This document shows, one piece after another, positions 1 to 11,083 of a DNA stretch of 64,000 bases (positions within the stretch are counted from its first letter, which is position 1; every line of letters begins with the position of its first letter). This DNA comes from Panagrolaimus kolymaensis (Eukaryota; Nematoda; Chromadorea; Rhabditida; Panagrolaimidae): the NCBI GenBank assembly GCA_028622995.1, contig JAJQJQ010000022.1:186001-250000 (forward strand), written 5' to 3'. The notes beneath the pieces were generated by a model, which saw only the letters and a program-made list of their open reading frames with translations, had not been told where the DNA came from and ran no database searches. The translations under genes and the position numbers were made by a program.

Positions 1-564
1 AAGACGACCAAAATCGTAAGTTAAAAAAATAATTGCTCACAAAAAAAGTTAGATATTTAATTACAAACATTTTAGGACATCCAAAAAAAGTGCTCCACCA
101 ATCAAATTTGTTACAATCTTTGCTGTTTCATTTGCAATTATTATTTTAATTATTGTAATTATTATTTCAACGATAAATGAAAATTATAAAAATAGTAAGC
201 TTTTTTGAAGAAAAAAAAATTAGTGATCTCAAAAAAAGGATTTTTAGATTATATTTGGGAGCGAATTCGTCGTTTATGCAATCATCGCCGCAATGAATTG
301 GATTCAGATCGAGTAAATCTCGTGGAAGTTCCAATGGAAAATTTATCTCAAAGCGCTTTTGGTGAATCACCTCTAATTCGTTCTTCATCATCTTCCACCA
401 TTCATAACAATAATGATGGTGAGGAATATGAAGCTGTATGCGAAGTAATTAATAATATTTTACCATCTGAAAATGGCGGAAGTAATAATAATCCAAATTT
501 GATTATTGAAATTGATAATGAAAATATTGTAAATGAGGCAAGCATTATTTGTTCGAAAATTTAG
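1..564 (+). CDS. Partial single-pass membrane protein, 3' end of gene
   Basis: Three exon pieces can be read: 1-15, 76-194 and 224-564, joined by introns that start GTAAG and end TTTTAG or ATTAG. The middle exon encodes one strongly hydrophobic segment of about 20 residues rich in Ile and Val, preceded by a Lys/Pro stretch. The last exon encodes a tail of about 110 residues, with an Arg-rich patch just after the membrane segment and then an acidic, Ser- and Asn-rich region, ending at TAG 562-564. This suggests a single transmembrane protein with a basic juxtamembrane cytoplasmic patch. The N-terminal part lies outside the window. I do not recognise the family. The splice joins are my inference from GT-AG sites and reading phase. 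Confidence 0.5.
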
Positions 565-1271
565 AAAGAAGAAACAATATTTTTTTTAGCTTTCTGAAGT
601 CAATCTCTCAAAAGAATAAATTCATGCCACATTTTTTTGTAGCAACAGGCAGGCTATCTTCGGTTGATTTACAATATCCCTCTCTAAATGCATTTTCACT
701 CAATCCACTCAGTGCCATTCCAAGTGCCATCCATTACTTCATGTTATCTTAAATCCACAATAAATTTTAGTTCCCATCATCAATTTTATTAATGTTAAAA
801 GCTTTGCATTTTTTTATGTAATATTAAATAAACCTTCATTATTCGCTAAAACTTCAAAAGCAAAAGCAACGTTAGAAAATCCTAAAAATTTACAAAACAA
901 AAACTTTTTCAAGCTAATGAGCAGAAGAAAAAAATCCCACAAAGAAAAAAAAGTTTATGTTGATCAAGCTTGTTTTGCGCTGATCAACAAAAAACAACCT
1001 CCTCCTCCTCCTTCTCCTTCCTCTTCTTCATCGTTGATCAAGTGTAAAAAAAAATATTAAAAATTTGCATAAAAAATGTAGTTTCTGCTTTGATTATTTA
1101 TTTTTGTTTATTTTTTACACACATCATATTGAAATTACTTTCCTGTATTCTTTCATTTGATTTTGATAACACTAATTTCCGCGTTTATTAGTCTTTTTTC
1201 TTTTTTGCCATACTTTATTCTTTCACCAAATAACTTTTTTTTAGCTTTATGAACTTCTTTCGAACTTTGAA
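565..1271. other. Intergenic region
   Basis: No coding sequence I can support. It holds the presumed 3' UTR of the left gene (an AATAAA-like element near 826-832), a pyrimidine-rich CTC/TTC tract near 998-1035, and the upstream region of the next gene. A splice acceptor (TTTTTTTTAG, ending near 1244) lies shortly before the next ATG and could be a spliced-leader trans-splice site. Confidence 0.5.
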
Positions 1272-3379
1272 ATGGGTACTTTAACTCGTCAATTCAATTC
1301 AGAATCAATATCAAGTATTAAATGTCCTTTTCTATGGGTGCTTGCATTATTCCTTCATTCATGTTTAGCTGCAGCTGGAACGGTTCATGATTTATCTAAA
1401 ATTCAATTTTATCCGTCGTATATTCATGATCTTGTTGAAAGACACAATTCTTCAATCAATGTTAAAGTTTATTTTGATAAAAATGAATTTCGTTCAAGTG
1501 AATACTATGATAAACCTTTAAAATTGTCGTTAAAGTAAGTTGTTATTTTGAAAGCTACGAACAAATAAACTTGATGTTGGTTTTAGGACATTACATAATG
1601 GCATTGCAAGGATCGACAAATCATATCTACTACTAAATATATCGAATTTTACTGGTATTGATGGAACTTTGGTTTATCAGGTAAATAAACGCTGCAAATT
1701 CGAACCAATATGCTGATAGTCATTTTATGGAAAGATTATAATAACCATATAAATACCTTGACCTTACATCCGCTTTTTTATTCATCATTATCGTTGTTTT
1801 CAGTTTCAAGCAAATGTGGATGCAATTTCTATGGGAAAAACAGCTTTTCAAGTCCGCTTAACATCTGTTGGAGAATCATCAGCTGATTTTGAACTTCTTG
1901 AATTTGAAGAAGATGGTCAAGATTTTGGTAGTATGTTAAAACCAATTCATGGTGCAGCACGAATGGATTTATGGGTGATTCGAAAGGAAGGTGAAACGCT
2001 GATGACAAAAATATTTATTTTAACTTTGATCTTATTGATAACCATAGCAAATATTCTGATGGGTTGTGAACTGGATTTGAAAGCAGTATTATCAACAATG
2101 AAACAACCACTTGCACCATTTATTGGATGCTTTACACAATTCATTTTAATGCCTTTAATTGCGTATACTATAGCTCATATGGTTTTGCTTCCTCGAGGAT
2201 TGAATTCATTTGCACTTGGTCTCTTTGTTACTGGATGTTCTCCTGGTGGTGGTGCAAGTAATTTTTGGACATTATTATTAGAAGGAAACGTTAATTTGTC
2301 CATCACGATGACATTTATTAGTACTGTGGCTTCAATCGGTGAGTTTAGTTTAGTTTTTTGTTGTCAATCACTATCACTCTCAAATTTTATTCAAATCGTC
2401 TTTTTTTTTATGCTACATATTTTCAGGCTTAATTCCATTATGGATGAATCTTCTTGGTCATAAATTCCTTCAAGGCCTTACTAATGTTAATGTCAAAGTT
2501 CCATATCTCAACATCATCAGTGGATTGATTATTCTTGTTTTGCCTCTTTTGATTGGAATTGCTATTGCAAAATTATGGCCAAGTTTTGCTGTAAAAGCAC
2601 GAAAAGTTCTTCGTCCATTTATAATTTTTGTTCTTTTATTTGTAATTACATTTGGAACTATATTAAATCTTTACATGTTTAAACTGCTGACATGGCAAGC
2701 GCTGTTAGCTGGTTTCTTACTTCCTGGATGTGGTTTTATGTTTGGTTGCTTCTCTGCTTTAATATTGGGACAAAAGCCTACAAATGTCACGGCAATTGCT
2801 GTTGAAACTGGTGTACAAAATACTGGAATTGCTATAATGTTGTTAAAGGTAAACATTCGGTTCATTAATAAAGGCATCAAATGACTATGGTCCTTTAACC
2901 GATTCTAATTTCTTCCATAATAATGAATTGCTTTTGCTTTTTTAATTTATCCATTTTTAGTTTTCATTTCAACAACCTGATGCTGATATTAGTGTTTTGA
3001 TGCCTGTTCTTGTTGCATGCTTTACTCCGTTTCCTATTCTACTTAGCTATGGCGTTCATGGTTTCATCAAGTTTATCAAAAATCGTAAAACATCATCAAT
3101 TGATATTGAAAAAGAACAATCAAATCGTATGGTAAGTTAGAACTTAATTATTATTATTTCGGATGTGATACAATGTATGCCTTTTAGCCTTTCTCAATCA
3201 AATCACCGCAAAAATCTCTTTCAACAAGAGTCCAAGATGAATGCAATCAACCACTCATTCGCCTTCCATCATCATCCACCAATCAACCGAATTCATCATC
3301 AGAAGAAGAAAGAGTGAAGTTTATGGAAGAAATGTTAATTGAACAAGTACTAATACCTGCTGCCACTCTAAATGCATAG
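1272..3379 (+). CDS. SLC10-family sodium/organic anion (bile acid type) symporter
   Basis: Six exons join in phase (1272-1534, 1587-1680, 1804-2338, 2427-2848, 2961-3131, 3188-3379) to give 558 residues. An N-terminal hydrophobic segment, probably a signal peptide, is followed by about 200 residues of predicted extracellular sequence. Then comes the SLC10 transport domain with many membrane helices. The best marker is the family-typical segment CSPGGGASNFW with the preceding LMGCELDLKAV helix end. SLC10 proteins move bile acids, steroid sulphates or related anions with sodium. The long extracellular N-terminus resembles the SLC10A3/A5 branch, so the substrate is unknown. The C-terminal tail is Ser/Pro/Gln-rich and cytoplasmic. 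A poly-A signal AATAAA lies at about 3442-3447. The family is secure; the precise substrate is not. Confidence 0.88.
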
Positions 3380-3896
3380 AGTAAATATAAATAATGAATA
3401 TTAATTAGGAATAATTGTTTTTATGTAGTTATGTAGTATATAATAAATGGTTTATGTTTTGTCTCCTTGAATATTTAAAAAAAAACGGTTTTCTTTAACA
3501 AATCTTTACAATTTTAAAATCGTGAAAATACACACAGAGATGGAGTAACATGTGAAGATGTGGAAATGGAGAGTGGGATTGACAAAGTTGACGGATAAGA
3601 AAACTATTTTTTCTCTCCAGCTTTGTTAAACTCCAGATTAGCGATTTTAAAACAAACCGATAAAAATTATCAAACAAAGATCATTTCCTAAATTTGCTTC
3701 ATTTGGAGAAGCGAATTTGTTTTTCTCAAAATTTTCAAATGCTTGATTATCGTATGTTTCGGGCTTAACGTCTTTCAATGCAATAAAAAAAAAACCTTAT
3801 TGGATTTCCTTTTTTTTATGTTGAAAGTTTTGTTTCTGCATTCAAGATTCAATCCAATTCTTTTTTTAGTTCATTTTCGTCAATTCAATAAAAGCT
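3380..3896. other. Intergenic region
   Basis: 3' UTR of the SLC10-type gene and upstream region of the SAP30BP homologue. A pyrimidine-rich acceptor (CTTTTTTTAG) ends at about 3869, 27 bases before the next ATG, and fits a trans-splice acceptor. No gene seen. Confidence 0.5.
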
Positions 3897-4654
3897 ATGG
3901 CTGGTTTAGTGGGATATCAATATGATTCAGATGAGGAACAAAGAAGGCTATCAACTTGTAAAGGTTTGTTTTTTCCATTGTTTTTAATACCGATTTTTTA
4001 TGAAACTTTTTTTAGACGACGATTCTCCGATGCATGTTGATCCATCATCATCAAAAGCTGTTTCTCAAATAACCGAAAATAATGAAAATGTGGATGAAGA
4101 AATGCCAGAAAAAACTCCATCACCTGAAGTTCAAATAATTCAAACAAAAGGTAGCAAATCTCCTCCTCCGCCACCATCAAGACCTCGTCAACGTTCACCA
4201 TTTACTGGATCATATGCAGAACAATTCAAGCGAAAAGCGACACCAATAAATGTTTCACCTGAAGTTCAAGTAAGTCGCTTCCCTTCTTGCAATAACCTTC
4301 CATAATTTCATATTCTTTTTTTCAGCGAAAATATGATTACATGTTTCAATTAAAAACTCAAGGACGAAATTTGGAACAAGAATTGGATGGAAATAAAGCT
4401 TTCAAGAATCCTGCATTATATGATTTTTTAATGGGAAAATTTGATATCGATTTTACTGGTTCTAATTTGGATAAATCTGCAAGAGTATTCAGCAGAGATG
4501 ATTTTGATAAAGATGATTTTTATGATCAATTAGGTAAGCATCAATAAATGCTTGAATGCTGTAAGAAGCTTTATGAAATATTGATTCTTTGTTTTTAGCT
4601 TCACAACAAGAAGGTTCACAGCAATCTCATAAATCAAAATCAAAGCATCATTAG
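3897..4654 (+). CDS. SAP30BP: SAP30-binding protein (HCNGP family) homologue
   Basis: Four exons (3897-3963, 4016-4269, 4326-4533, 4599-4654) join in phase to give 194 residues. The N-terminus MAGLVGYQYDSDEE matches the usual HCNGP opening: a short hydrophobic start, then an acidic patch. The middle is disordered, Ser/Pro-rich and includes a run of prolines. The conserved HCNGP-type helix region follows, with RNLEQELDGNKAFKNPALYD and then a segment ending in a DDFDKDDFYDQL-type motif. The family comprises nuclear proteins that bind the SIN3/HDAC subunit SAP30 and are also linked to splicing. The protein is shorter than the human one (about 300 residues) and ends in a Ser/Lys/His-rich tail. 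A poly-A signal AATAAA lies at 4722-4727. Confidence 0.82.
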
Positions 4655-5615
4655 TATGTATTTGATCATTTTTCTTATTTCTTTCTTTTTTGTTGTTTTT
4701 GTTGTATTTTTTGTAAATGAGAATAAAGGCTTGTGAATTTTATATTACTGTTTGTATTATTGATGCTGTTTGCGGATTACCTTTTTGCGAAAAACAAGAG
4801 CAACATAGCTTTCAAGAAAGCAATATGTTAATTTGGATGGAAGAGAACAAATACTTTTTGGTAATGAAATAAGATCGTTGGTTTCAACGATGAGAGAAGA
4901 ACTAGAGTGTATCGAAACAATGGAACGTAGTAATGCTTATACAAGCATTTTTGAAGCTTTGAGTGAAAATCCCTAAATTTTTTCTAAGACTATTAACATT
5001 ATTTTTGGTTCAAGCTGTTAGTTCTTCGAAACAAATTAGGCAAAAATGTGATTCAATAATCTTTTGAAGGTGTTTTTTCACACGTAGAAACTGTTAATAA
5101 GAAATCCTAAATCTCATTGAGTTCAGATATTTTCTGAAACATGTTTAAAACAAAAATGGCTTGGATGAATGACGAAAAAAATCAATGAACCGAATGCATC
5201 TCATTAATACTTACTAACCATACTTATTATCATAATTTTCTAAGCAATTTGTGAAAACGTAACACTACTGTATTTCCGCTAATGTTTGATTATGCTATGT
5301 ACATACAAGCAAGAGCAAGACTAATTGGTTAACATTAAAAATCTTGGAAATATTTGTAAATTCTTCTCATTTCTTCTTTACAGCAATTTTCTTTGAAGGT
5401 CAAAAGAAAAAAAGAAGAATGAAGCCTTTTTTGAATCAAGTGGAATCTCAAAGAGAATGCCGCTCTTTTTTGTTCCAACGAAATTTTACTCTCATTCGAT
5501 TTTTTTTTGATAGGCTATTTTTTTAGACAATCAATCAAACAAACGAAAAACCTTTTTTTGATTTCTCTGCTCTTCAAAAACTCTGCTGCTTTCGACGATC
5601 TCATTCTCAAAAAAA
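4655..5615. other. Intergenic region
   Basis: About 960 bp without a gene I can support. Short open frames here lack codon pattern and splice context. The last 100 bases are pyrimidine-rich and probably the 5' UTR/promoter of the ankyrin gene. Confidence 0.45.
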
Positions 5616-6787
5616 ATGTCTGTGGTTGAAGAAAAAAAGCTTCATGAAACTGTTGAATTTCTTCAAAATTTGGGTCTCATTCTTGGTGAAAATGTCGATG
5701 CTGAGGAATTTACTCTTGCTCAATTAGCTGCTGCTCCATTAAATGAACTCGAAGATGTATGTTTTCTTTAACCATGTTATTCATAAAGATTTTTATTAAT
5801 TCATTTTTAGTGTTTTTCGTTCAACAAAGAAGATGCTAAGAAATTATATGATGCCCTTGAATCACAGCGATCTAAACTTCCAAAGAAATCAAAACGTGTA
5901 AGCTTTTTTTATTATTATTATCGCTTTCGTTGTTTACATTTTCCTCTTTTTAGAAAGGAATTGCTGCATCTTTTCAACAATTATGGTCTACTCCCAAACA
6001 ACCTTCAGCAAAGCAATCGTTCCTTAGTCAATTTGAAGATTTATCTCATATTCGGTATACGGATGGAAATGAATGGCAAATGGATCCTTGTTCAGCTGCA
6101 AATGGTGGTTCTTCAGCTCTTTTTGAAGTTGGTTATTTGCTTTTCAAAGATTAGAGCTTGTTACATGAATCTTTTCAGATTGCATTTAATCGTGATCCTC
6201 AAAAATATTCAACTTATGTCAATTCAAAAAGATGGACTCCACTTATGTATGGTTCAGCTCTTGGTCGAAAAAGTATCGTTGAAATTTTGTTGAGAAAAGA
6301 GCAAGATCTTTGCGCTCGAAATGATTCAGATCAAACTGCTTTAATGATTGCTTCTTCGTTTGGTCATGCTAACATCATCGATTTATTCAAAGTTTGTGCT
6401 AAACGTCGTGCTGATAAATTACCAAGTGAAAGCAAACATGATGAATTCAAAAGAATTATTGGTCTTGATTTGGCTGATGATAATGGTTTCACTGCTCTTC
6501 ATTATGCTGTATTCTATAATCATCATTCTGCTGCTTGTTACCTCTTGAACATTGGCGCAAATCCTAATGCTCCTGATAATGAAGGTATGACTCCAACTTT
6601 GTTAGCATGCGAAGATGAAATCCAACAACAATGTCTACGAGATTTGCTCAAAGCTGGTGGAAACTTGTCATTGAAGAATAATGCAGGCAAAAATGGATTC
6701 GATATTGGTAACCGTGAAAGTCTTAGAAATTTATTAGCATCCATGTCAAACAAAAGCTTCAAATCACCTACTTATGGAACTTTTTAA
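5616..6787 (+). CDS. Ankyrin-repeat protein with helical N-terminal region
   Basis: Four exons (5616-5756, 5811-5897, 5954-6127, 6179-6787) join in phase to give 336 residues. The first 75 residues are helical and Leu-rich and could be a degenerate SAM-like or coiled region; I am not sure. From about residue 135 there are ankyrin repeats. Clear signatures are RWTPLMYGSALGRKSIVEIL, SDQTALMIASSFGHANIIDL, NGFTALHYAVFYNHHSAACY and EGMTPTLLACE, so about four to five repeats. The third intron is only 51 nt with a weaker GTTGGT donor; without it the frame stops at 6150-6152. A partner and pathway cannot be inferred. The 3' end and UTR of this gene recur at 10138-10228. Poly-A signal AATAAA at about 6882-6887. 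Confidence 0.8.
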
Positions 6788-7038
6788 CTGTTTCTTTTTA
6801 TTGAATACCTTTATATTTTTGTAATGCTTTCTTTTTTTACATTGTTTTTTTTATGTTCTTATTTTCTTTTGTCTTTATATAAATAAAGAATATATGTTTT
6901 CTTATTTGTCATCACATGTAAAACTTTTATTTCCAAATTCTGTACGGCACAAATATAAAGAAAACAATGAAATGGAAAATTGTAGATTATCATAACATAT
7001 TGACTAATCATTGGAGATATGAAACATGAAAGGCATGG

Positions 7039-8065
7039 TTAGAGATAAACTTGCATTTCATCGCCAAAAATTCTTAAAGTTTTCTTTTCTGCACCACCAT
7101 TAATAGGTTCTCCGATTTTTTTCCAATCACATATTTTTTGGTTAAATTCGATTATATAATTTTCGGGTAATAATTGCTGATGAGAGATAAGGAAATAAGT
7201 TTCCAGAAAAATGAAGTTTTCCTAAAATTACATAAACGCAAATTAATGAATTCATCAAGGTTTTCAAAGTTTTAACTTTAATGTTATACGGAATGTAACT
7301 ATTATTTTAAAACTTACTTTTATAAAATGGCATAAGCATTTTGTACCAATTGGATTATTAGCTTCAATTAACTGAAAACGTAAAAATTTTTTCTCTCTTT
7401 TCAACAACATAATTTTTTCTCCAGTTTCAGGTGTTATATGCGGAAAATCAATGCTAAAAACACTTTTAAATCTACCAATAACGTAACTATTTTTATCCTA
7501 TGATTGCTTATTCTTTATTCGCTGAGTAAAAAAAAGTTCCTTACGTGATTATTGAAGCCTTTGGAAGGAAATATAATATTTCTTCAAAAGGGACAGGACT
7601 TCCATCAGAATAATTAACAGCATCCGATAAAATTATATGATTTAACGTTTTTGATTCCATTAAAAGTTTTAATTCTTCATAAGTCAATTTACGTCCTTCC
7701 AATTCATAAATTCGAAGAGAATTTAAAAAACATTTGGCAATTTTATCAATTATCAAGTTTAATGGAAATGGTTTGTTGGAGCTAATACAAAATGTTCCAA
7801 ATAAGATTCCATTATTCAATAATTCAGGAGTTTCAGACAATTGGAGTTTGCTTTCTTTAGTGGCACAAAGACACGATCTCTTCCCAACCAAGCAAAGATT
7901 TTCAATTTTTTTTAATTCAATTAAAGGAAAAAAGCATTTGCACGATTTATATAATTTTTCTAAATATTTTGATTTCATGTTCTTGCAAATATAAATCATA
8001 ATAGGTTTTGGTAAACAAAAGCTTTGAGTTTGAGCATTCTTCGAGCATGCAGGAATAGCTATCAT
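7039..8065 (-). CDS. F-box-like protein of a clade IV nematode family, function unknown
   Basis: Three exons read on the minus strand (8065-7545, 7486-7318, 7221-7039) join in phase to 290 residues. Near the N-terminus is a short F-box-like pattern: PKPIMIYICKN, then KYLEKLYKSCKCFF. A middle region follows with the segment KLLMESKTLNHIILSDAVNY and an acidic PVPFEEILYFLPK stretch. This order (IPxPVMxYI..., KLxxxCKxFF, ...PLEKIxxLLP) is one I recall from the large, fast-evolving F-box-like families of Panagrolaimus, which are assumed to be substrate adaptors of SCF ubiquitin ligases. No other domain is visible. It lies opposite in strand to its neighbours. The exon structure is well supported; the family assignment is from memory and moderate. 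Confidence 0.65.
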
Positions 8066-8388
8066 CTTGATAAAAGTAAAATAATAATTCAGTTTATTAA
8101 TAAGCAGCTAAAATAAATTGGGCAATGAAAAACTTTTGAAATACTAAAAATAAATCAAACCTCTTACTTTTTTGTTTTTATTATTCAACCAAATGATCAT
8201 CCTTCGAGACAAATAACAAAAGTTTCTTTAGTCACGTTTTGACATACTCGTTACTAATTACAAAACTTGAAAGTATTTTTGAAAAAATAAAAATCGAATT
8301 TTCCCAACAACAAAAAAATTTTTCTGTTTTTTTTATTAAATTTTTTTGAAGGTGAAGTCCGTCTTATTTATTTGTTCTACGATATTTA
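8066..8388. other. Intergenic region upstream of the F-box-like gene
   Basis: About 320 bp, AT-rich, without a gene I can support. It is bounded by the start of the F-box-like gene and the end of the CPSF160-like relic, both on the minus strand. Confidence 0.4.
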
Positions 8389-8595
8389 TCATTGATGAGT
8401 TGTACAAATATTGGCTACGTGAGGGCCAAACTTGAAAAGAGTTAAAGCATTATAATTGAGACAAACACAAAAACCTGATGCATATTGATGAAGATAAATG
8501 AATTCATTAACACCGCAAAGAAGGATACCATTCACTGGTTCAGGAATATGAATTATTTTTTGAAGAGATATTGTTAATCCTTGATCGAATGATAA
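8389..8595 (-). pseudogene. Relic of a CPSF160/DDB1-type beta-propeller gene
   Basis: One minus-strand open stretch of 68 codons ends in TGA (8391-8389) and has a stop (TAA) directly upstream and no usable start. It reads with a good protein pattern: IPEPVNGILLCGVNEFIYLHQ followed by SGFCVCLNYNALT. This resembles the conserved N-terminal propeller segment of CPSF1/CPSF160 (and the related DDB1 and SF3B3), where a (V/I)PxPxGGxLVxGxNxxxYxxQ pattern is usual. I see no flanking exon with matching sequence. The simplest reading is a fragment left by duplication or partial gene loss. Alternatively it is an exon of a gene whose other exons I failed to recognise. The relation to the family is inferred from the pattern only. 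Confidence 0.4.
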
Positions 8596-9382
8596 TTACC
8601 ATTTTCTATCTCTCATTGTAACAACGACTACTTAATATGACGTTAGTGGGAAAATTTATAAATAAAAATCGTTTCATTTTAGGTAATTAATAAAAGTAGG
8701 AATCTGAAGAACAAATTTTAATCATGCGAGTCATGCTTGCGTTATCCCAGTTTTTTTTTGAAATTAAAAATTGACGCCTGCACTGTGGAAAAAAATGGAC
8801 ACCAAAAGGGTATGAAAGCTGTTTAGTAACTTAGGTCGATCGATCCCATTGAAAAGTGTAAAAAGAGCAAATGAACTTAAAGTTGGGTAAATTTGGGATT
8901 CATCCCTACTATTTTCGTAATTTATATGATGTAATAACAACCATTTTTATTAAATACCATCCTTACAATATCGTTGGAACACTTCTTCGTGTGTCACTGT
9001 CTGTCTGCAATGGATTTGCCATCGCCGTCGTATGTTTTCTTATCATCATGAAATCAAAAATTACACGTAACTTTAAACAGTGACAGATGAAGAAGTTTCG
9101 AACGACAATTTAATACAGATGGTCTGTTAGACGACTCGTCAAAAAGACATCCAGCGTTCTTACATGGAAAACTTCTGTGCGAAAATTTCAACTCTCAGCC
9201 ATTGAGAATTTTTTTACCATATTATTCTACGATAAAACTTTCAAATTTTTAGGGAAAGTTTTTATTTTTCGTTTAATCTTCCACATTTTAACCTTTTTAT
9301 AATCAATTGAGCGTTGTTTTCCGAGCAAACTTTAATTTATGCTATTTACCGCGTTTAAATTCTCATTTACTTTTGTTTCAGG
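8596..9382. other. Intergenic region
   Basis: No gene I can support. A 70-codon frame at 8871-9083 encodes one hydrophobic segment but has no family signature or splice context. The end of the region (CTTTTGTTTCAG, ending at 9381) is an acceptor directly before the next start codon. Confidence 0.4.
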
Positions 9383-10113
9383 ATGAATTGTCCATTCTGC
9401 GGAGGAGATCTGTGTTCTTACAAAGGAAACATTTTATGCTCTAGATGTTTATCCACTCAATATTACAACAGCAACGGAAACATCCGTTGGTTAAGAGGTT
9501 TGAGATTTTTTTTTATCAACTTTTGGGCTTTTTGGAAGTGATTTATTACTGTTAGAAACGAGCTTCGAGATTTTAACTTCGCTTCAAACATTTGAATTTC
9601 AAGACTAACTTTGAATCCTTATTAACAAAAAAATTATTTTAGGGCCATGGACACCAGCACCATCAATCCATACACAAGCTTCATCATCAATGACTCCGCC
9701 ACAGTATTTGAAACCTGCACCATCAATTCACGCTCAAGCTTCATCGTCAATGACTCCGCAACAGTATTTGAAACCTGCACTATCAATTTACGCTCAAGCT
9801 TCAGTGTCAATGATTCAACGGCAACAAGTATCAGCTTTGAATAATGATGTCATTGTCAGCAACGATGCTCTTCAAAAAAATCAGATTTTTGTTGTAAAAC
9901 CTGCTACAACTCGGTCACCATTCGCATGCCCATATTGTTATGTTGACTGTTATGTAAGCGTTTTCTTTTATATTTTTTTGTAAGTATATAACTTTGCATT
10001 TTTAGACATACGCAGCGATTCCAAGGCATATTACACTAGCTCATCCAGAATATTGCACAAGATGTCAAGTTTGCCGTGCATTACAACCGTCCTTATATCC
10101 GCATCGACATTAA
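9383..10113 (+). CDS. Unknown protein with two terminal Cys clusters and central 20-residue tandem repeats
   Basis: Three exons (9383-9497, 9643-9953, 10006-10113) join in phase to 177 residues. The N-terminus starts MNCPFCGGDLCSYKG and continues to CSRC, a classical CxxC...CxxC zinc-ribbon pattern. The C-terminal part has CPYC, then CTRCQVC, a second possible zinc site. Between them lies a Ser/Pro/Gln linker built from a 60-bp tandem unit, about two and a half copies (about 9656-9810), each encoding a variant of APSIHAQASSSMTPQQYLKP. The start is chosen because a strong acceptor TTTGTTTCAG ends one base before ATG, as for a trans-spliced leader. I do not recognise the family. A poly-A signal lies at about 10284-10289. 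Function is not inferable beyond likely zinc binding. Confidence 0.68.
9656..9810 (+). repeat. 60-bp coding tandem repeat, about 2.5 units
   Basis: Successive units share CACCATCAAT..CAAGCTTCATC and CAGTATTTGAAACCTGCAC blocks with only a few substitutions. The unit length is a multiple of three, so the repeat stays in frame in the zinc-cluster protein. The last unit is degraded. Confidence 0.85.
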
Positions 10114-10137
10114 TCTTTCAAAATAAGCTGCTATGCT

Positions 10138-10228
10138 AACAAACTTTCAAATCACCTGTTTATGAAACTTTTAACTTTTTCTTTTTATTGTATACCTTTA
10201 AACTTATGAAATGCTTTTTTTACATTGT
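10138..10228 (+). repeat. Second copy of the ankyrin gene's 3' end
   Basis: This stretch aligns with 6749-6845, the last codons and start of the 3' UTR of the ankyrin-repeat gene. Shared blocks include TTCAAATCACCT, TTTAACT, TTTCTTTTTATTG, ATACCTTTA and TTTTTTTACATTGT in the same order with small indels. It now lies in the 3' UTR of the zinc-cluster gene and the coding part is no longer in a gene. It points to an old local duplication of a gene end. Confidence 0.8.
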
Positions 10229-11083
10229 AAATTGTGTTTGATCACTGTTTTTTTTCTGTCATTGTTAATATTCCATTGTATCAAATAAACATGACTTTCC
10301 CTTTTTTGCATGACTTTTAAAGTTCATAGTAAGAGCTAAACATTCTTCACAGTTTAGTTATTCATTGTGGCTCAAGGATACTTCTTCGTAATTGCAGCAA
10401 CTATTGGAAAGCAGTTGATAAGTTTCTTGATCTAACAATGACTTTGGAATGTCATGAAAATCATGTTATAAATCGGAGTCAATTTGTCAAACATTGCTAC
10501 CGGATTCAAATGTATGTGTTCACATTGCTTATTAACTTCTCAAAATCTTTTTTCCCTAAAATTTCTTTACGTGTTACGATGCTTTTAAAAATATGCAACA
10601 ATCAAATTTTCATTGAAATATCAAAAAACATTTCTTTTTTGACAAACAAACATTTTTTTATCTTTAAAATCAATCATGATTGCCTTTGGCGGAGAAGAAA
10701 TAGCGCGGATGTCATCTTTCTCTAACTATAAAAAAGGGATTTGGTGCTGCAATGTTATTTGTCGTTGTCGTCAAAAAAATAATTATGGAACACATTATCT
10801 AGTATTGCTCATCCTAAAAAAGATTTTCACGGGCGAGAAGCTCATCTTCTTTTTTTTGACAGGTTTGGAAGGGAGATGCTTTGCTTATCGCACGTTTTAG
10901 CAAACTAGTAATTTATGGAACCGGAACCTTTTTTCCTCTAAGTCGTCGTCGTCTTCGTTTTTATTTTTGGGTGTTAAATAATTTGATGATTTTTTTTTTG
11001 ATTAAAAAACGATGGAAGAGGATATATAAAAGCTTGAAAAAGAGATGAAGATGAGATTAGTAGCAGATTTAGCTAATTAAAAA
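10229..11083. other. Intergenic region
   Basis: About 850 bp. Two overlapping open frames (10438-10725 and 10676-10900) have no recognisable domain or splice sites and look like chance frames. A TATA-like element before the next gene is listed separately. Confidence 0.4.
11023..11030 (+). promoter_or_regulatory. TATA box of the secreted eight-cysteine protein gene
   Basis: TATATAAA, 54 bases before the start codon at 11084, within a purine-rich flank. Spacing fits a core promoter with a short 5' UTR. Confidence 0.55.

Noticed and set aside
6158..6178. Separate downstream start for the ankyrin gene
   Set aside because: A 51-nt intron joins the upstream exon in phase, giving one gene; no ATG begins the downstream part.
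8871..9083. 70-codon plus-strand frame with one hydrophobic stretch
   Set aside because: No family pattern, no splice context, no promoter sign; length is within chance for this composition.
10438..10900. Two overlapping plus-strand frames
   Set aside because: Low-complexity Phe/Lys/Ile composition typical of AT-rich non-coding DNA and no domain.
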